Below are positions 1 through 12,239 of a stretch of 64,000 bases of DNA, one piece after another (position 1 is the stretch's first letter; every line of letters starts with the position of its first letter). The stretch spans positions 492,442-556,441 of the forward strand of contig CACRXP010000233.1 in assembly GCA_902702965.1 (NCBI GenBank), written 5' to 3'. The translations under genes were made by a program, and so were the position numbers. The notes beneath the pieces were generated by a model that was not told the DNA's origin, searched no databases, and saw only the letters and a list, made by a program, of their open reading frames with translations. The DNA comes from Spirometra erinaceieuropaei (Eukaryota; Platyhelminthes; Cestoda; Diphyllobothriidea; Diphyllobothriidae).

Positions 1-701
1 TTGTAATTGTTTGATAAAAAATCATATTTTCTTCACACTTTATACTCAAAAAGTGTATATATGGGTATTGAAAAAGTTTTCCAATTCCCGAACAATTTTG
101 AGCCTGATCAGCCTTTGCAGTACCGTTTAGCGATTTCAGTCTACAAGTTACATGCGTTCCGCGTAAGGAAAATTATATATTCCTCTATGCCTTTAAGAAA
201 GTACTGTATAGAGTTCATAAAATTTCGCAATGGATACGGACTGTATTGCACACTTCGTGAGGAACATTTATAAACGGACAAGTGCGGTGCTGTATATATG
301 GACACCCCACGGCCTTAAAAACCTCATAATTAGAAGCATTCTAAACTGAAAGATAACGTTTCTTAGAGTATAAAATATAAAGGAAAAGTGGTTTTCCACC
401 AAACAAATAGAAGAAAGCATATTTTTGTGCATTTTTTTCACGAAATATCTTTGAATTTATAAGACCATCGAAAATCAGTGTGAAAAATGCATGCTACTCA
501 AGTAGTTATTTTTTACCGAGTTCGGTTTCTGCCGGGGGTCAGAAGGAAGTGCACTCAAAAGCCGACATCCTGACAAGTCCGAAATACTATAGGATTATGC
601 TACATGATAAGTAATATTATAAAGCCACCTTATTAATCCTTCCTAGTCGAAAACGCACGGCAGAATTTCAACCAACATTTCATGAGACCGGTCACGCACT
701 G
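1..701. mobile_element. Foldback element A1 (long-inverted-repeat MITE), left arm outside window
   Basis: This is the internal spacer and complete right arm of a non-coding foldback element. The right arm contains the family landmarks in order: GCATGCTACTCAAGTAG near 488, AAAAGCCGACATCC near 557, and the terminal CATGAGACCGGTCACGCACTG ending at 701. The spacer matches copy A2 (11.3-12.2 kb), for example GAGCCTGATCAG near 100. The left arm lies before the window. Other copies end in CACTG followed by TA, the expected target duplication; here the next bases are AT, so the target site has changed. An 88-codon open frame crosses the spacer, but the same frame is not open in A2, so I treat it as chance. 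Confidence 0.8.
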
Positions 702-1089
702 ATGCCAGTTGGACCGTCGCGCAGGACAATGTTCGCCGTGTTCTGCACAACATGGCGGGCGCAAGGACATTGACTTGCAAGTTAATTAGTTTATGGTGAT
801 AGCAGATTTGCGCAACATCTGGTGCACTCGCCCCTCAGACCTGTGGGCAAGAATAAGTCAGGGCGACCAGAGGCGGGATCGGACGTAGTGACTGACGAAG
901 CTAGAGGGTCCGTCGGCGCGCGCCACACACGACCTGGTCCGCGCACAGTGAAGCAGTTTGCCCCAGAGACAAGAAGTAGCGGGCTTGGATACAATCGAAA
1001 TGGGAGTGCCGCAGGTAGCACTTTCGGAAGAAGCCATTGTAGCCTGATTGTGTGGCCTGAAGGGACCTAAGTATCCTTTTAGTTGGCAG
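702..1089 (-). repeat. XY dispersed repeat, copy 1 (near full length)
   Basis: Read on the minus strand this is a near-complete copy of a ~390-bp repeat seen about ten times in the window. It starts CTGCCAACT near 1089. Its first half (X) has CAGGCTACAATGGCTTC, and its second half (Y) has GTCCGATCCCGCCTCTGG, then a GTGCACCAGATG block, then CACCATAAACTAATTAAC (CACTATAAACTAATTCAC in other copies, a TATA-box-like word). Foldback element A1 abuts its 3' end at 701/702, so A1 probably inserted into it. Short overlapping open frames on both strands reflect its GC-rich composition and are not conserved. The element class is unknown; solo-LTR or SINE-like are both possible. Confidence 0.65.
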
Positions 1090-4000
1090 TCTTCCAAGTC
1101 ACGGAGAGAACAAATAAGTGCGTATTTACATGCTCAACCGCAGAAGTTACAGGCCGTTATGAAAGAGTAGTTTGACAGCAGCCATTCCTGATCTGCAGGC
1201 CCTGTCAATTCACGTCGAGACACTGCCTTCATAGTCAGTTGTCCAAGGACGCTTTCAGCAACCAACGCATTTAGAAAACAGTTTTGGTGCTGCACGGCAC
1301 AATTCGCTAATAGACTTTACTTCTTATAAGTTAACAATAAGTGGAAGGAATACAGGCAAAGCTGAGGAGGACTAGGATTTTTTTTATTGATATATTTGCG
1401 GTCATCGGTCAGTTCTTCTCCACACCTCAGACCGGGATGACATGACCCTCAAATACGGGTAGATTTAGTTATCTACCGCTTGGGCCATAGGTCTTATGCT
1501 GCGTGGGGTTCGATCCGGAATATACAAGAGCACATAGACGTCGAAATTTATTGATCTGACTGCAGGAGAGAGCATGTCCACACCGTTTTTCCCGAGGATC
1601 CACTTTAGGGTCCTTGCTGGCGGCGACCCGAAGAAAAGCAACCAGTCGTGTAGAATAAGTATTAATGTAGACGTAAGTGACCGGAATGGCCATTTCCTTT
1701 TTGGATTTCCCCGTCAGTCAGTCGTACTCCTCTAAAGGGCTCCAGAGTAGAGCTCCAAGGTAGGCGAAGCAGACTTTTTCCTTTTTTGAAAGCGGATCGG
1801 TGAGTTGAAGCTTCCACGTGACCTTTATACACAGTGCTGTTGGTGAGGCGGGGTGAATTGATTTAAAGAGCCACCACACTTGCCATTTATGAAGCTGCTG
1901 AGAAACTCCCTAAACTCAAGCAGGATTTGAATGTTGGGTCATACCTCAGAGTAACTGTCAAACTGGCGATCAATGAAATTGAGGAGCATATTCAGAGATT
2001 AGTCTCCAGAATTGGATGCTGCGCAGTGTCAGTTAAGGGAAACATAAACTGTACCGACGTTCGGCTTGCAATGTACACTGTCCCGACAACTTTTCGTTGT
2101 CGTACGGTTCTTCCTCAGAACCTTCTAGACAATCCACATTTCATTTCTTACTAATTAGCAGAAATGCACGGCATTGTCTAGAAGCCAGCTTGGTGCACAT
2201 CGGACGACTGCTTCAGACCAGAAGATTTAGGTAATTGGTCGGCTAATCTGAACTGACAATTTGGCCGGTCAACCGGCGTCAGTACACGCTCAACTATCCG
2301 GTTCAAATGCACCAATGGGATGGTAACTTTCTGCTCAAAAAAACAAACGAAATGGTCCCAGCTTACTCAGCTTCTGAAAGTAACGTTGCAAGTCGGCAAC
2401 CATTCGCTCTGTCTGAATTTTAGGAATTTTGTATTTATTCTAAACTGCATACAAAATCCTCCAAGTTTCGACGAATTCTGCGCAGGATTCTTGCAGGTTT
2501 TCAGAGATTACTGTCACAAAACACCTGCAAAAGGAGTACGCTAGAAAGAAAAGCTGCGAAAGAGAGTAGACATACTACCCTCCTAGACAGGAGATGTTTC
2601 TCTAGTCTGAGAAGCAGAATTCAGTCATGAATACCGGGTGTCTGCAAGTGATTTTGGCAACTATTAACAAAAAAGTCCACCATAAGGTGAAGGAATGCCG
2701 GGATCGTTCAATTTCCACAGGAGAATACGTGAAGCGATAATCAATTTTTGACAAATATTGTAGTCTGCCTTGTTTTAGGGTTTTTCATTCGTTTCCCCAG
2801 TCACAACAAATGGACAAGAGCAGACGGGGTGGAAAGAGTGATTTATCCAAACAGTCGGCACTCGCTACAACAACTCGTCCATATTAAAACCGACCACATA
2901 AGCCTGGTATGAGAATTTATGGATGCCAAAATGTGGAACACGAGAAAGGGTAAGGGTAGCCTTAAATGTCAATTGCAACGGTTATTCGGGAGGTCTCCGT
3001 TCACAGTCCGCACGAAATGACACAAGCTGTGTCACGCGCGTTACAGTTGCTTCCTCCTCACATGTATGCTTTCTTGTGAAATAGTTTGAAGTTGCCTCAT
3101 TAAAGGTTTTTAATTTTGCAAGAACCTAAGCAAGACGATCGAGTCTCCTGTAGAGAATTTTCAACGAATATTTTTGACTGCTGAAGAGGACAGCGACTTC
3201 CTAGCAGGAATCATGTTTTTCTGACGTTTCAGGGAAGATGAACAAGCCGAAGTCGCGCATTTGGGAGGGAGGGATGTCAGCAAATCGGTACTGCATGATT
3301 AAGCGCATTTTAATAAATTCAGTAGTTAAGGTAGGGTGCCTGCGTTACGATACATCAACCGTCACGAATGAGTAAGGCCGCCACTGCCTCATTAGGTAAG
3401 GTCGGAAGTGGCTTGCACAGTAAAACAGGCTTGCACTGAATCTACCCTGCTGTCTTCCCCCACGCCAGTCGTCTTCTCGATGAAGAGGTGGAATCAGAAC
3501 TACCGAAGGTTGGCGTGGGTGCGGTGACTGACAAGCCAAAGCCGCATGCTGCACGTGAGCTAGTCGTTAAGCCCACTTGCGCGGGTCACGTGCCTTATGT
3601 AGGTGAGAATGCCACGAAGGTCACAAGAAGAAAGAGCTTTTGCAATATGGCCCTCAGTCCTGAATAGGGTCCCGGTAACCGCGAGCTGGCAGCCTTATAA
3701 ACCACGACCGTTAGCGCGTCGTGAGAGAGAGCGAGAGAGAGGGGGGAGGAATGTGCTGATCTGCCATGATTGTATATTTCATCCTAGTATTGGCCTCTAT
3801 CTTTTCTCTGCCTTGTGCACCTGTCGACCGTTTGAATTTGTGAACCAGATGGTGATAATATTGGGCTCTGTAGTTGACTTCAGGGAAAGCCTCCGTCTAC
3901 GGATACCACGAAGGGGCAGGTCCTCTCCCCCATAGGGCGAAGTCCTTTCCAATTCTACACTACTCAGATAAGTGAGTTGTGCACTCGCTCACCGACGATT

Positions 4001-5371
4001 CCTTGTCTTTTACAACAGTGCTGGTAAATTCCACCTCATAGCTGCCGCACGTTTGCTATATCTTGTGCTGATTGTTATGGCGTAAACACGTGTGGACGAA
4101 TATGTCCATATGCAGCTTAAGTTTGCTATGCGCGACGGGGTAGAAAACATTTTTTCAGAAAGGTTTGGATTCTGTAGAGTCTCCTTGGCCAATGTGGACA
4201 GGTAAGGCACGAGTGACGGGTTTATGTCGGGACTCCAGGCGCTACCCCTCCGGTCACCCTGCGGTGGGTTTACAGCTGACTGATCAGAGCAATTTGTAAT
4301 TCAAAGGTGCCGCCAGAATGGAGAAAGCTAGGAACTGCGTTTGCACTGCACCCTGACAGAAGAGGTGTCCTTAGTTGGCCGTTTTGAAATTACACTCGGT
4401 CCGGAGATGCCGACGGGGCCAACGCGTGGCCGAAATGCAGGATCATTCTGGCAGACCGTGGGGTGGCACGGAGATTGGTACAGGGTTTTTATGTTGGATA
4501 ATTTTTCTATAGCGCGCTATGCCACAACAGGCAGCGGCCAGCCTGCAGAAAACCTGCTTTACCAACATTTGTCCAAGGCACCATTTCGGGCTCCTCTCCC
4601 TTCCGAGGCGGTAAGCAGTGTTGCTTCCACATATAACTACTAAATCATCTTAAGTGGATGCCGAACTCGACTTTACGTAACGACTTCGCTACGGTGAACG
4701 GACAACCCAAAGTAGTCTGAACTACCTAGGTGATTGTTTGTCGTCTTCTCCGAAGGACTGCTACTTGGGAAATGGAGAGGAAGGATGCGGGTAGGTGATG
4801 GGACTGCCGGCTGTGGGTGCACACACACCAGTAGCCCTCATCTGGTCTGCCCTGCCGGTCTGACCTCTTGTCGGGACGCGGTCGCCGTGTTGGGCACGAC
4901 TTCGTGGCCAGGACTCGATGAAGTGGAAATATCCATGAATCTCATTAAATCCCTTGATGGAAACCACTCGTGTATCGTTTCACTTGAACGTGCGGTGAGT
5001 GTGGTCGCGCTTAATGTATTGCAACTTGATTGTGTCGTGTATGTAACCTCTCCGTGCGTGACACTGCGGCAGTGTGTTATTGTGCGTGCCCCCCAAACGG
5101 GTCAGGTGGTAGATGCGCTGGACCCACATGAAGGCCATATCGGATTCCGGCAGGTGTTATCGGATTGCGCACCGTAATAAAAGCCAACATTTTGGGGACG
5201 CGGTGGCAGACCTGGATGCCGACAGAGGTCGTGCACACTGGGACCGCTGCCCCCCATTGTCATTGTTGATAAAAAAAAACCTGATTATTTGCTGTGTGGA
5301 CCAGGGGGTGTGGAGTAGAACGCCAAGGTGCGGGCTCGACCGTGCCATCCACCTGCGCCCTTCCCCGCCTC
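1090..5371. other. Long stretch with no recognised gene
   Basis: I see no recognisable protein domain, RNA gene or repeat landmark here. There is GA-rich simple sequence near 3720-3750. Open frames of 60-110 codons occur on both strands without family resemblance. From about 4734 the sequence is GC-rich, and a 147-codon plus-strand frame (4734-5177) and a 133-codon frame (5113-5514) overlap each other and run into the XY repeat. That makes them more likely repeat sequence than gene. Confidence 0.5.
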
Positions 5372-5565
5372 CGGTCTTCCTGACTCTGTCTTGCGACCGA
5401 GTCCGGGTGTGGAGTGGGGAAGAGAGAGAGTGCGGTAGATGCTGCGAGAGTCTGCTATCACTACAAACTAATTCACGAGCAAGTCACCGTCCCTGCTCCC
5501 GCCCTGCTGTGTAGCACACGGTGGACATCGTCGAAATCGATGATCAAACTGTCGTGTTATGGTGC
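5372..5565 (+). repeat. XY dispersed repeat, copy 2 (Y half)
   Basis: Plus-strand Y half: a GAGAGAGAGTGCGGTAGATG block near 5421, CACTACAAACTAATTCACG near 5460, CAAGTCACCGTCCCTGCTCC near 5480, and GCACACGGTGGACATCGTCG near 5514. These words recur in the same order at 20.2, 24.7, 26.2, 31.1, 55.9 and 63.0 kb. The X half is not recognisable upstream; a different GC-rich sequence stands in its place. Confidence 0.7.
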
Positions 5566-7105
5566 AACTGCTATCCAAGGGCATCGGCTAACCGGGAGTT
5601 GCCGTACCGCCACCACGCGAGTCCCAGCTCACGACGCTCCGTACGCCTCGACGTCTCACATACTACCATGGAGAGTCCTTTACTTGGAGGGGCGGAAGGT
5701 GCGTCACAATCCGATAGTGCATCAGATAAAAAAGCACGTTAGGGTGTGTCATTGCTGTTATCGAAAACAAAGCGATCTTTTCTGGCACGGAATTCACACG
5801 TTTCGGAAACTGGATCATATACGATAATATATGCAGATCGGTGCATTTTGCAAGAATAATCTCCCAAAGACGGCTCAAATCGGGTATCAAAGTCTGATTT
5901 CGTCCGTAATATCTCCTCATCTTCCGTGTCTGTGGACTATCACTTCCTCCGGCCTTGGATTTATCTCCTCGAAGTGAAAGACTTTCGAGAGGGGGAGGAC
6001 CTTGAGAATATCTTCAAAGGATTCATTTATGGTATAGGCATGCGGTTTATGCAAATGCAATAAATAATCTTTCATCCTGTTGGAAAAGCCAATTGACCAT
6101 AATAGGCAATTACAAGAATAAAGGAACTAAATTCCATCAGATTATTTCCCTTCAAACTAGAAGGTTCAAAACCGCGGAGACGTTTGTAAAAACTCAAGAG
6201 TCTGCTCAAAGCGGGTGACGAGGGTATGCACTATCCCACAAGTATAGGTGCCTGCTTGTGATCTAAATTAAAATGAATCAGACCTGCTTTCTATCCGCTT
6301 CACGCATTTCATACACTCACACTATACCGACGGCACAACGATGTTACGACGAGTAGAAATACACGGTAACACCTTGCTTGACATCATGGCATGGTGATGT
6401 CTGTAAACACAAGAATTAGGCCTCAACAAACTCACCTAAAACATTAGACAAATGAGAAATACCAGAGAGGCGACCTCAATCGAAGGAATGTGGCAGCCTT
6501 ATCCTCAGTTCTGGAGCAGACTGAATTATTATGCGAGCTGGTAGCCCTCTGAGCTAAGAACTTTATAAAATCGTGAATTTGCTATATTAAGGGAGGTATA
6601 CGCAGGATCCCACTGGATCAACCTCATTATATATTTCCTTCTCAGTATGTACTGCGTCGAGGTTTCATGGGAAACTGAACGGAGAGGATGAGATCGGGCA
6701 CAGTTAGTGACGTGACTCGGAACCCCCTACCCACCCCTCCGTTTGACTTCCATAGATTTCCGACGCAACCGCACAATCCATCCTCGTCACAGGCATACTG
6801 GAGATTAAATTATTCGACGAATAGATTTATGTGCACATTCCAGATGCCGGGTCTTTTCCAGACGTGGACGGGAGTCCTCACCACACCCAAACGAGGCCTT
6901 GAACATGAGGCATACACCGCTACAGGGCAGTGGTAGAGACTACTCCTTGCTCCTGGCTTATCCAAGCTTGTCATCCTAGGTCCCCTCCGTTTTACCAGTT
7001 GTTGGGCTGCTGTGCATATTGGTGATAACGGTCGTCGACAAGGTAGGCTTTAACATTCATTTCACAAGACAGTAGGCGAGTGAGTGTCGCCATGAATTTG
7101 ACGGC
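5566..7105. other. No recognised gene
   Basis: The first ~150 bp may continue the XY repeat (GC-rich, CATCGGCTAACCGGGAGTTG). Beyond that I see only AT-rich unique-looking sequence, short unsupported frames (82 codons at 6688-6936) and no RNA gene. Confidence 0.45.
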
Positions 7106-7514
7106 TAGATCGCAGTTGGTAGCCAGGAATGGGGAAGCGGACGGCGACCTTAACCCTAGTCCTAACCCTAACCTCGACCGTAAACGTTAACCATCAACCC
7201 TAACGGCAACCCTAACCCTAACCGAAATTGTAACTGTGATCGTAGACCTAAGACATAGCCCTAACTGAAAAGCCTAACCGTAATACTGAAACCTGATCAT
7301 ACGCTCAAACCCAAACCGTAACCCGAAAATCTAAGCCTTAGTACATAACCCTAACCCGAAAATCGAAAACTATTAACCTGTACCCTTATCCTAACCTCTA
7401 ACGTAAAACGGAAGTCAAATGGGCCAGATGTGATTATAGAGCCCCAAAAAATAGCCCTAGTAAACAAACTTCCCGCCACCTGAAATACGGCTCCTGGTTA
7501 CCAACTGCGATCTA
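7106..7514. repeat. Telomere-like tract bounded by 23-bp inverted repeats
   Basis: TAGATCGCAGTTGGTAGCCA starts at 7106 and continues to 7128. Its reverse complement, with one mismatch, occupies 7492-7514. Between them lies an eroded (CCCTAA)n tract. The inverted ends make this look like a discrete unit rather than a chance internal telomeric run. No open reading frame of note is present, and I found no second copy in the window. Confidence 0.6.
7152..7402. repeat. Degenerate interstitial telomeric repeat (CCCTAA)n
   Basis: Repeated CCTAACCCTAACC-type units, with many variants such as CCGTAAC and CCCGAAAATC, run from about 7152 to 7402. TTAGGG is the usual metazoan telomere unit, including in flatworms. 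The heavy decay argues for an old internal tract and not an active chromosome end. Confidence 0.8.
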
Positions 7515-9019
7515 ACCAATTTGACTGACCGGAAGGTAGACACCTACAGTAGTTGCAGGGGCATTATCGATCGACTGCGCGCAACAAGAGTGTTCCATCA
7601 ACTACCTTTACTAGGCAGATCTGGGATTTAGACCAGTGACCTCATTAGCGCTAAACAGTCCCTCTGACTGTCCGCCGCTGGAAAGTAGCCGCTAGTTCTG
7701 CGTAGTGAGGCACATGTTCAACCATTCCCCATAGGCAATCGGTTCAATCGTGCTATTAGAATCAAACTTAATTCTATTGAATCTCCAACCAGGCACTTCT
7801 AGTTTACCAATACTATTTTATTCGGAGGAAAATTAGTTGCGGTACATACTCAGAAGTGGAAAAAATTTCGAGCAATCAAAGCCTTTCCCCTATTTTTGGA
7901 CAAAATTTCAACGCGGGATTTAATGCAGGTGGTATTTATTGGCACTTTTGAAGGCTTTTGCTTTTTCACTACAAACAACTGAGCTTAGTATACCTTCTGC
8001 TTATAATAACGCCAGCTAATGAACAATAACGTGTATGAAACCGAATTTTGAGATTCCCTCTACTTGCAGAAAATCAACAAAAAGTATAAATGGGAGCAAA
8101 ATTCTCGTTCTGTTCGTGACCTGGACCGGCCTGTCCTGACTTCCGAACGGGATATACTGGCGATCCTCTTTCGCTGTGGATTTACGATCTGTAGCCGTCG
8201 CAGACGATCTCACAGAGATAAGTGAGTGGTGTCTGAGACGTAATATCTCCACCTAAAATAGAAAATCCTGCCTCGTAAACTGCATTTATAGTATTTATGA
8301 AAGATTCTTGCTATAAATGTGTGCAAGCTAGAACTTATAAGACATAATTGTAACCAGCAACCTTCATCTTTAATATTAAAATAGCATAGGGAGTGTCAAG
8401 AAAACAAAACCCGACCAGATGCAAACTACGTATTTGTAAACTACAGGGGTTAGAAAGTTAAAGGAAAAAATAGAGTAACCAACGGAGAATTAAGGGTTAC
8501 CAACCACTTATTTCGTCGTAATCTGCCTCATCAACTGCTGGTATCTCTGCATTTTGAGTAATAGATATATAGAGAGAACGAGTTCCACATATAAGCTTTC
8601 TCCACAGACGAGACTGCATTCACCGCTAGGGTGGCAGAAATGCTGATATCTTGTGAATAAACCCTCCATACTTACGGCTTGGCCTCTCGCAATCCCCGTT
8701 TTATTACACCGTCAAACATGCGTTAAGTAGATGCGTGTGTAGCCGTCAGTACTCGGCGTTAGAACCCACGAGGAAGACTCAGTCAAGCATCATTTTAGAC
8801 GGCCTTTCTGTCTGTTAAATTCTTCCCAAACTCTCTCTCCCAAAAACTCACACTTTATCACTCTGAAGGAGTTAGTTTAACATGCGTAAGCATGTGTTTC
8901 CTACCGGAGACCCTTGTCCTTTCCCAGTCCCAAAAATGTCAACTTTCAACTTTACTTGCCATTCGTCTGTTAACTTGAGATTTGGTTTTACCGCGAAACA
9001 ACTCATCCTCCCTTCGAAG
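7515..9019. other. No recognised gene
   Basis: AT-rich sequence without landmarks. A plus-strand frame opening at 8882 (103 codons) runs into the Penelope-like relic. Its first ~45 residues do not resemble that family clearly, so the upstream limit of the relic is uncertain. Confidence 0.4.
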
Positions 9020-9819
9020 GGAACTAAAGTTGGAGGTAGAAATGGCAGATTCGCTCAATTTTCTAAATGTCTTTCTAAACAGGAGCGTCTATTAGAAGAA
9101 AACCTGGTCTGGATGATATATGTACTAACTTCGGCAGTTCGTACCCCTTCAAAAGAAACGCCATACAGTCTGTTGTTTGACATAAAGGACTAGAAAATTT
9201 TCTACGACTGGCAGCATCGAGGAGGAGTTTAGAAAGATCCAGCATCCGCTTTGAAAGAACGAGTATCCTGGCAGATTTATTGCAAAGGGTGTCATCGAGA
9301 GACCAGAAAAGCCTTTCACACTGACTGTTGGAAAGAAAACTCTTCCTCAGAGTTCCCTTTCAGGCGGACGCGGCGAGTGAACTCCTGAGAAGACGCCTTA
9401 AACGAACGGTAACAGGAACCTTCCCAGCGGCAGGGGTATTATTTTCGACCAACCCTATCTTGCGCAGGGAAGGTAGGGATGGGTTGCCATCTAGACTACA
9501 TCAGTGTGCATTTTCTACTTCCCTTACTCATATGAAGCAGGTTATATTGGTCAAAAAAGTCGGTACCTATCCAAAAAAGATACGGAAACACCTCCTGGAC
9601 TGGCTGAGGAAGGGCGAAGTTAGGATAAACAACACCATCGATTTCGGGCATCGTGTAGACTCCAGCGAAGTTTTTCGTGTGGCTTATGGGATCTCAAAGA
9701 ACTACCCTAAGTCATTGAGTCCTCGTCTGCTAGCCACAGAAGAAACGGCCGTCATCAGAAAAGGCAAGCTGGTGTTAAGCGCTCAGAAGGATGTCGTACA
9801 AACTCCTCGTTCACCGTAG
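9020..9819 (+). pseudogene. Penelope-like retroelement relic, post-RT and GIY-YIG region
   Basis: Penelope-like elements encode a reverse transcriptase followed by a GIY-YIG endonuclease. Only the C-terminal half survives here, spread over frames. Landmarks in order: YPFKRNAIQS near 9140, SIEEEFRKIQ near 9214, NEYPGRFI near 9257, LFLRVPFQAD near 9340, SELLRRRLKRTV near 9376, then GYIGQKSRYLSK near 9540 (the GIY-YIG segment, in another frame). HLLDWLRKGEVR near 9590 and RLLATEE near 9725 close the series. The longest open part is 9328-9819 (163 codons). At least two frameshifts and an in-frame stop make it non-functional. No RT catalytic box is visible. Family assignment rests on my recognition of this conserved series, not on a search. 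Confidence 0.75.
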
Positions 9820-11324
9820 TCAAAGACCGATTAACTGCGTGCCCTCCTTGCCTCCTGACATAACTCTTCGTAACTCTCACTGTCCGCGAGCTCATTACCT
9901 CCTGTTGCCCTCTCTCTATGGATTCACACCCTAGTTATATGGCAAGACGGACTTCAGTGGATTTCTACAATCATCGACATGTCTTGCTTGACCCTGTTTC
10001 CGTGCAAATGTACCGACCTGACGAGAACTTACCGAAAGCAAACTGAGGCTCTCCAAATAGTCTTATGAATAGTAGAATTTGCTCTTGTTCCTTGTATTTG
10101 CTGTTGTAGCAGCCGCTCCAGCCCCCCTTTTCTTCGGCTCCGTTTTGTCGGTCGATGGCCGCGATAAGCACTGACAGGCCGCTGACACACGACCACCCAC
10201 ACCGGCTAGAACTGGGGCCCCTCCTGTCCAGCTGCAGTGACTCCCGGCTGCCCTCACAAACTAGTATCACCTAACGCGCGTCGAACGCTTTGGCTTGATT
10301 CCCGTGAGGCCTTGTGAGTATGCGCTCTCCATTCCTCCCCTAATTTGTCCAATCACACGACCACCACGCAGACAGTCACCCCCTCCTGCTGACCTAGACA
10401 CTCACACCCGCGTAAACAACACACACCGTGACTGACGCTCTCCGTGAACGGACGCTTTTCTCTGTTGCAAGCAAATCGCCAACTTACGGCAACCTGCCCT
10501 GTGTACAGAATAAACTAGTCCTCACAGCTCCCTGACTTCTGACAGTAGACGAAACGAACTTATTGTGCGTGGTTTAAGTCGATCTCACATCCTTGACCGC
10601 CACACTGTTACCACCACCTTCCCGTCCTCTTATAAATCCGGCCCATATGCATATCCGTTTGAAAATAAGGCTTGTGTTTTAAGTTGACGCCTATTATTTT
10701 GATTTAGGACAGTGGTTACTGGGACTAGTTTAACTGGTTACTGTTTAACTGCGTCAACCATGGTAACCTTCATTTTACTTGGTCAGCTGGCAATTCCCGA
10801 GAAAAGTAGGGCCGGTCGACACACCAGCCACAAAACCCATAGTGTAGCGAGATACATTTGAGGTCAGCATGTAACATGTAAATCTGGCACCGTCATCAGT
10901 CACAGTTAAGTTCGGTCACGCTAACTTCCCCGGACGAGTTCGTCTTCAGGTCGACGCAGCCGATGTCGGGACCAGTGAGTGGACAGGTAAAGTGTGCGCA
11001 GATGACAGGCTGTGCTCCTGTTAGTCGGAATGATCGTTACTTTGAGTCGGAAAGGGAAGGAAAAGTTTGCATAATATGGGTTCAGGAGCCCTCGGGCAAA
11101 CGCATCCAGGAGTTGGAGGCGCTTGAGTGCATGGACGAAGTCAAACGTCGTGACAGCGGCATCGCGCACTCTAGGTCCAGTTTTTATCCGATTTCAAGCC
11201 GATGCCAGAGGTTTCACGTGAGTCAAGGGAGACTGGTAGTTGACTCCCTTTTGACATCTTCTAATTGATGCAAAGTGCTACCCAAACTTCATGGAGGCTA
11301 TTAACCAGCCCAAGAACTTCACTA
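9820..11324. other. No recognised gene; C-rich tract and weak LTR-like words
   Basis: After the Penelope relic the sequence is pyrimidine- and C-rich on the plus strand to about 10640. It contains TGTACAGAATAAACTAG near 10501, the same TGTACAGAATAAA word (with an AATAAA poly(A) signal) seen at 13.57 kb. That hints at a related LTR-like fragment, but the rest aligns poorly. From 10640 to 11324 I see nothing recognisable. Confidence 0.35.
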
Positions 11325-12239
11325 TACAGGCAGCGACCGATCTCATGAAATGTAGGCTGCAATTCTCAAATGCGTTTTCGATTAGGAAGGACTACTAGGT
11401 CGCGGTTGTAATACTGATTATCTCACAGCCGTAGTCGGTAAAAATGACTACTTAAGTAGCTTGCATTTTGCCCATTGATTTTCGATGACCTTGCAAATTC
11501 AAGTATATGTTATAGAAACTACAAACAAAATATGCCTTCTTTCAGTCATTTGCTAGAGAATGACGTCGTCTTTATATTTTATGCTCGAAGATGGAGTATA
11601 ATTAGGTTTTAAAAAAGTTTCCTAATCGCCGAATAATTTGGAGCCTGATCAGTCGTTGCATTAGCGCTTAGTGATTCCAGTCTACAAAGTTCATGCGTTC
11701 CGCGCAGAAAACCCACTTACTCTTCTATGTCTTTAGAAAGATACCATATAGAGTCCATAAAATTTTGCAATTGCTGCGGACTATGGTGTACATTACATGA
11801 GGAGCAGTGGTACATGAACGTGTACGATGCTATATGGATGGATATTGCGCGGTATTAGAAAATCTCAGAAGTGAAAACTTTGTAAAGCCTAATTATACTC
11901 CTTCTTCGAGTATAAAATATAAAGATGACGTCATTCTCTAGCAAAGGACTGAAAGCATATTTTTGTTTGCAGTTTCTGTAAAATATGTTTGAATTCGTAA
12001 TGTCAACGAAAATCAATGGGCAAAATGCAAGCTACTTAAGTAGTCATTTTTCATCAAGTGCGGCTTCTGAAGGAGGTTGGAAAGCGGCAAATTCAAAAGC
12101 TGACATCCTGTCTAGCCCGAAATATTATAGGATTATGCCGCAGGATAATCAGTATTACAACCGCGCCTAAGTAATCCTTCCTAATCGAAAACACGTTTCA
12201 GAATTTCAGCCAACATTTCATGAGATCGGTCACTCTGTA
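11325..12239. mobile_element. Foldback element A2
   Basis: A complete element bounded by TA on both sides (11325-11326 and 12238-12239). The left end is CAGGCAGCGACCGATCTCATG; the right end is the reverse complement of the family end, CATGAGATCGGTCACTCTG. Both arms carry the shared block CTACTTAAGTAG and, further in, matched inner segments (TTTGCTAGAGAATGACGTC near 11549 and its inverse near 11925). The left arm lacks about 90 bp that other arms have between the CACAGCC and GTCGGTA words near 11430. The spacer is non-coding and matches A1. Confidence 0.85.

Noticed and set aside
7..273. 88-codon open frame at the window start
   Set aside because: Lies in the foldback spacer; the homologous frame in A2 is not open.
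1480..1540. tRNA-like words (GGGGTTCGATCCGG on plus, TGGCCCAAGCGGTAG on minus)
   Set aside because: The A-box-like and B-box-like words are on opposite strands, and no cloverleaf can be formed on either.
4734..5827. Overlapping plus-strand frames of 133-147 codons
   Set aside because: They run through GC-rich sequence and the XY repeat, and other copies do not conserve the frames.
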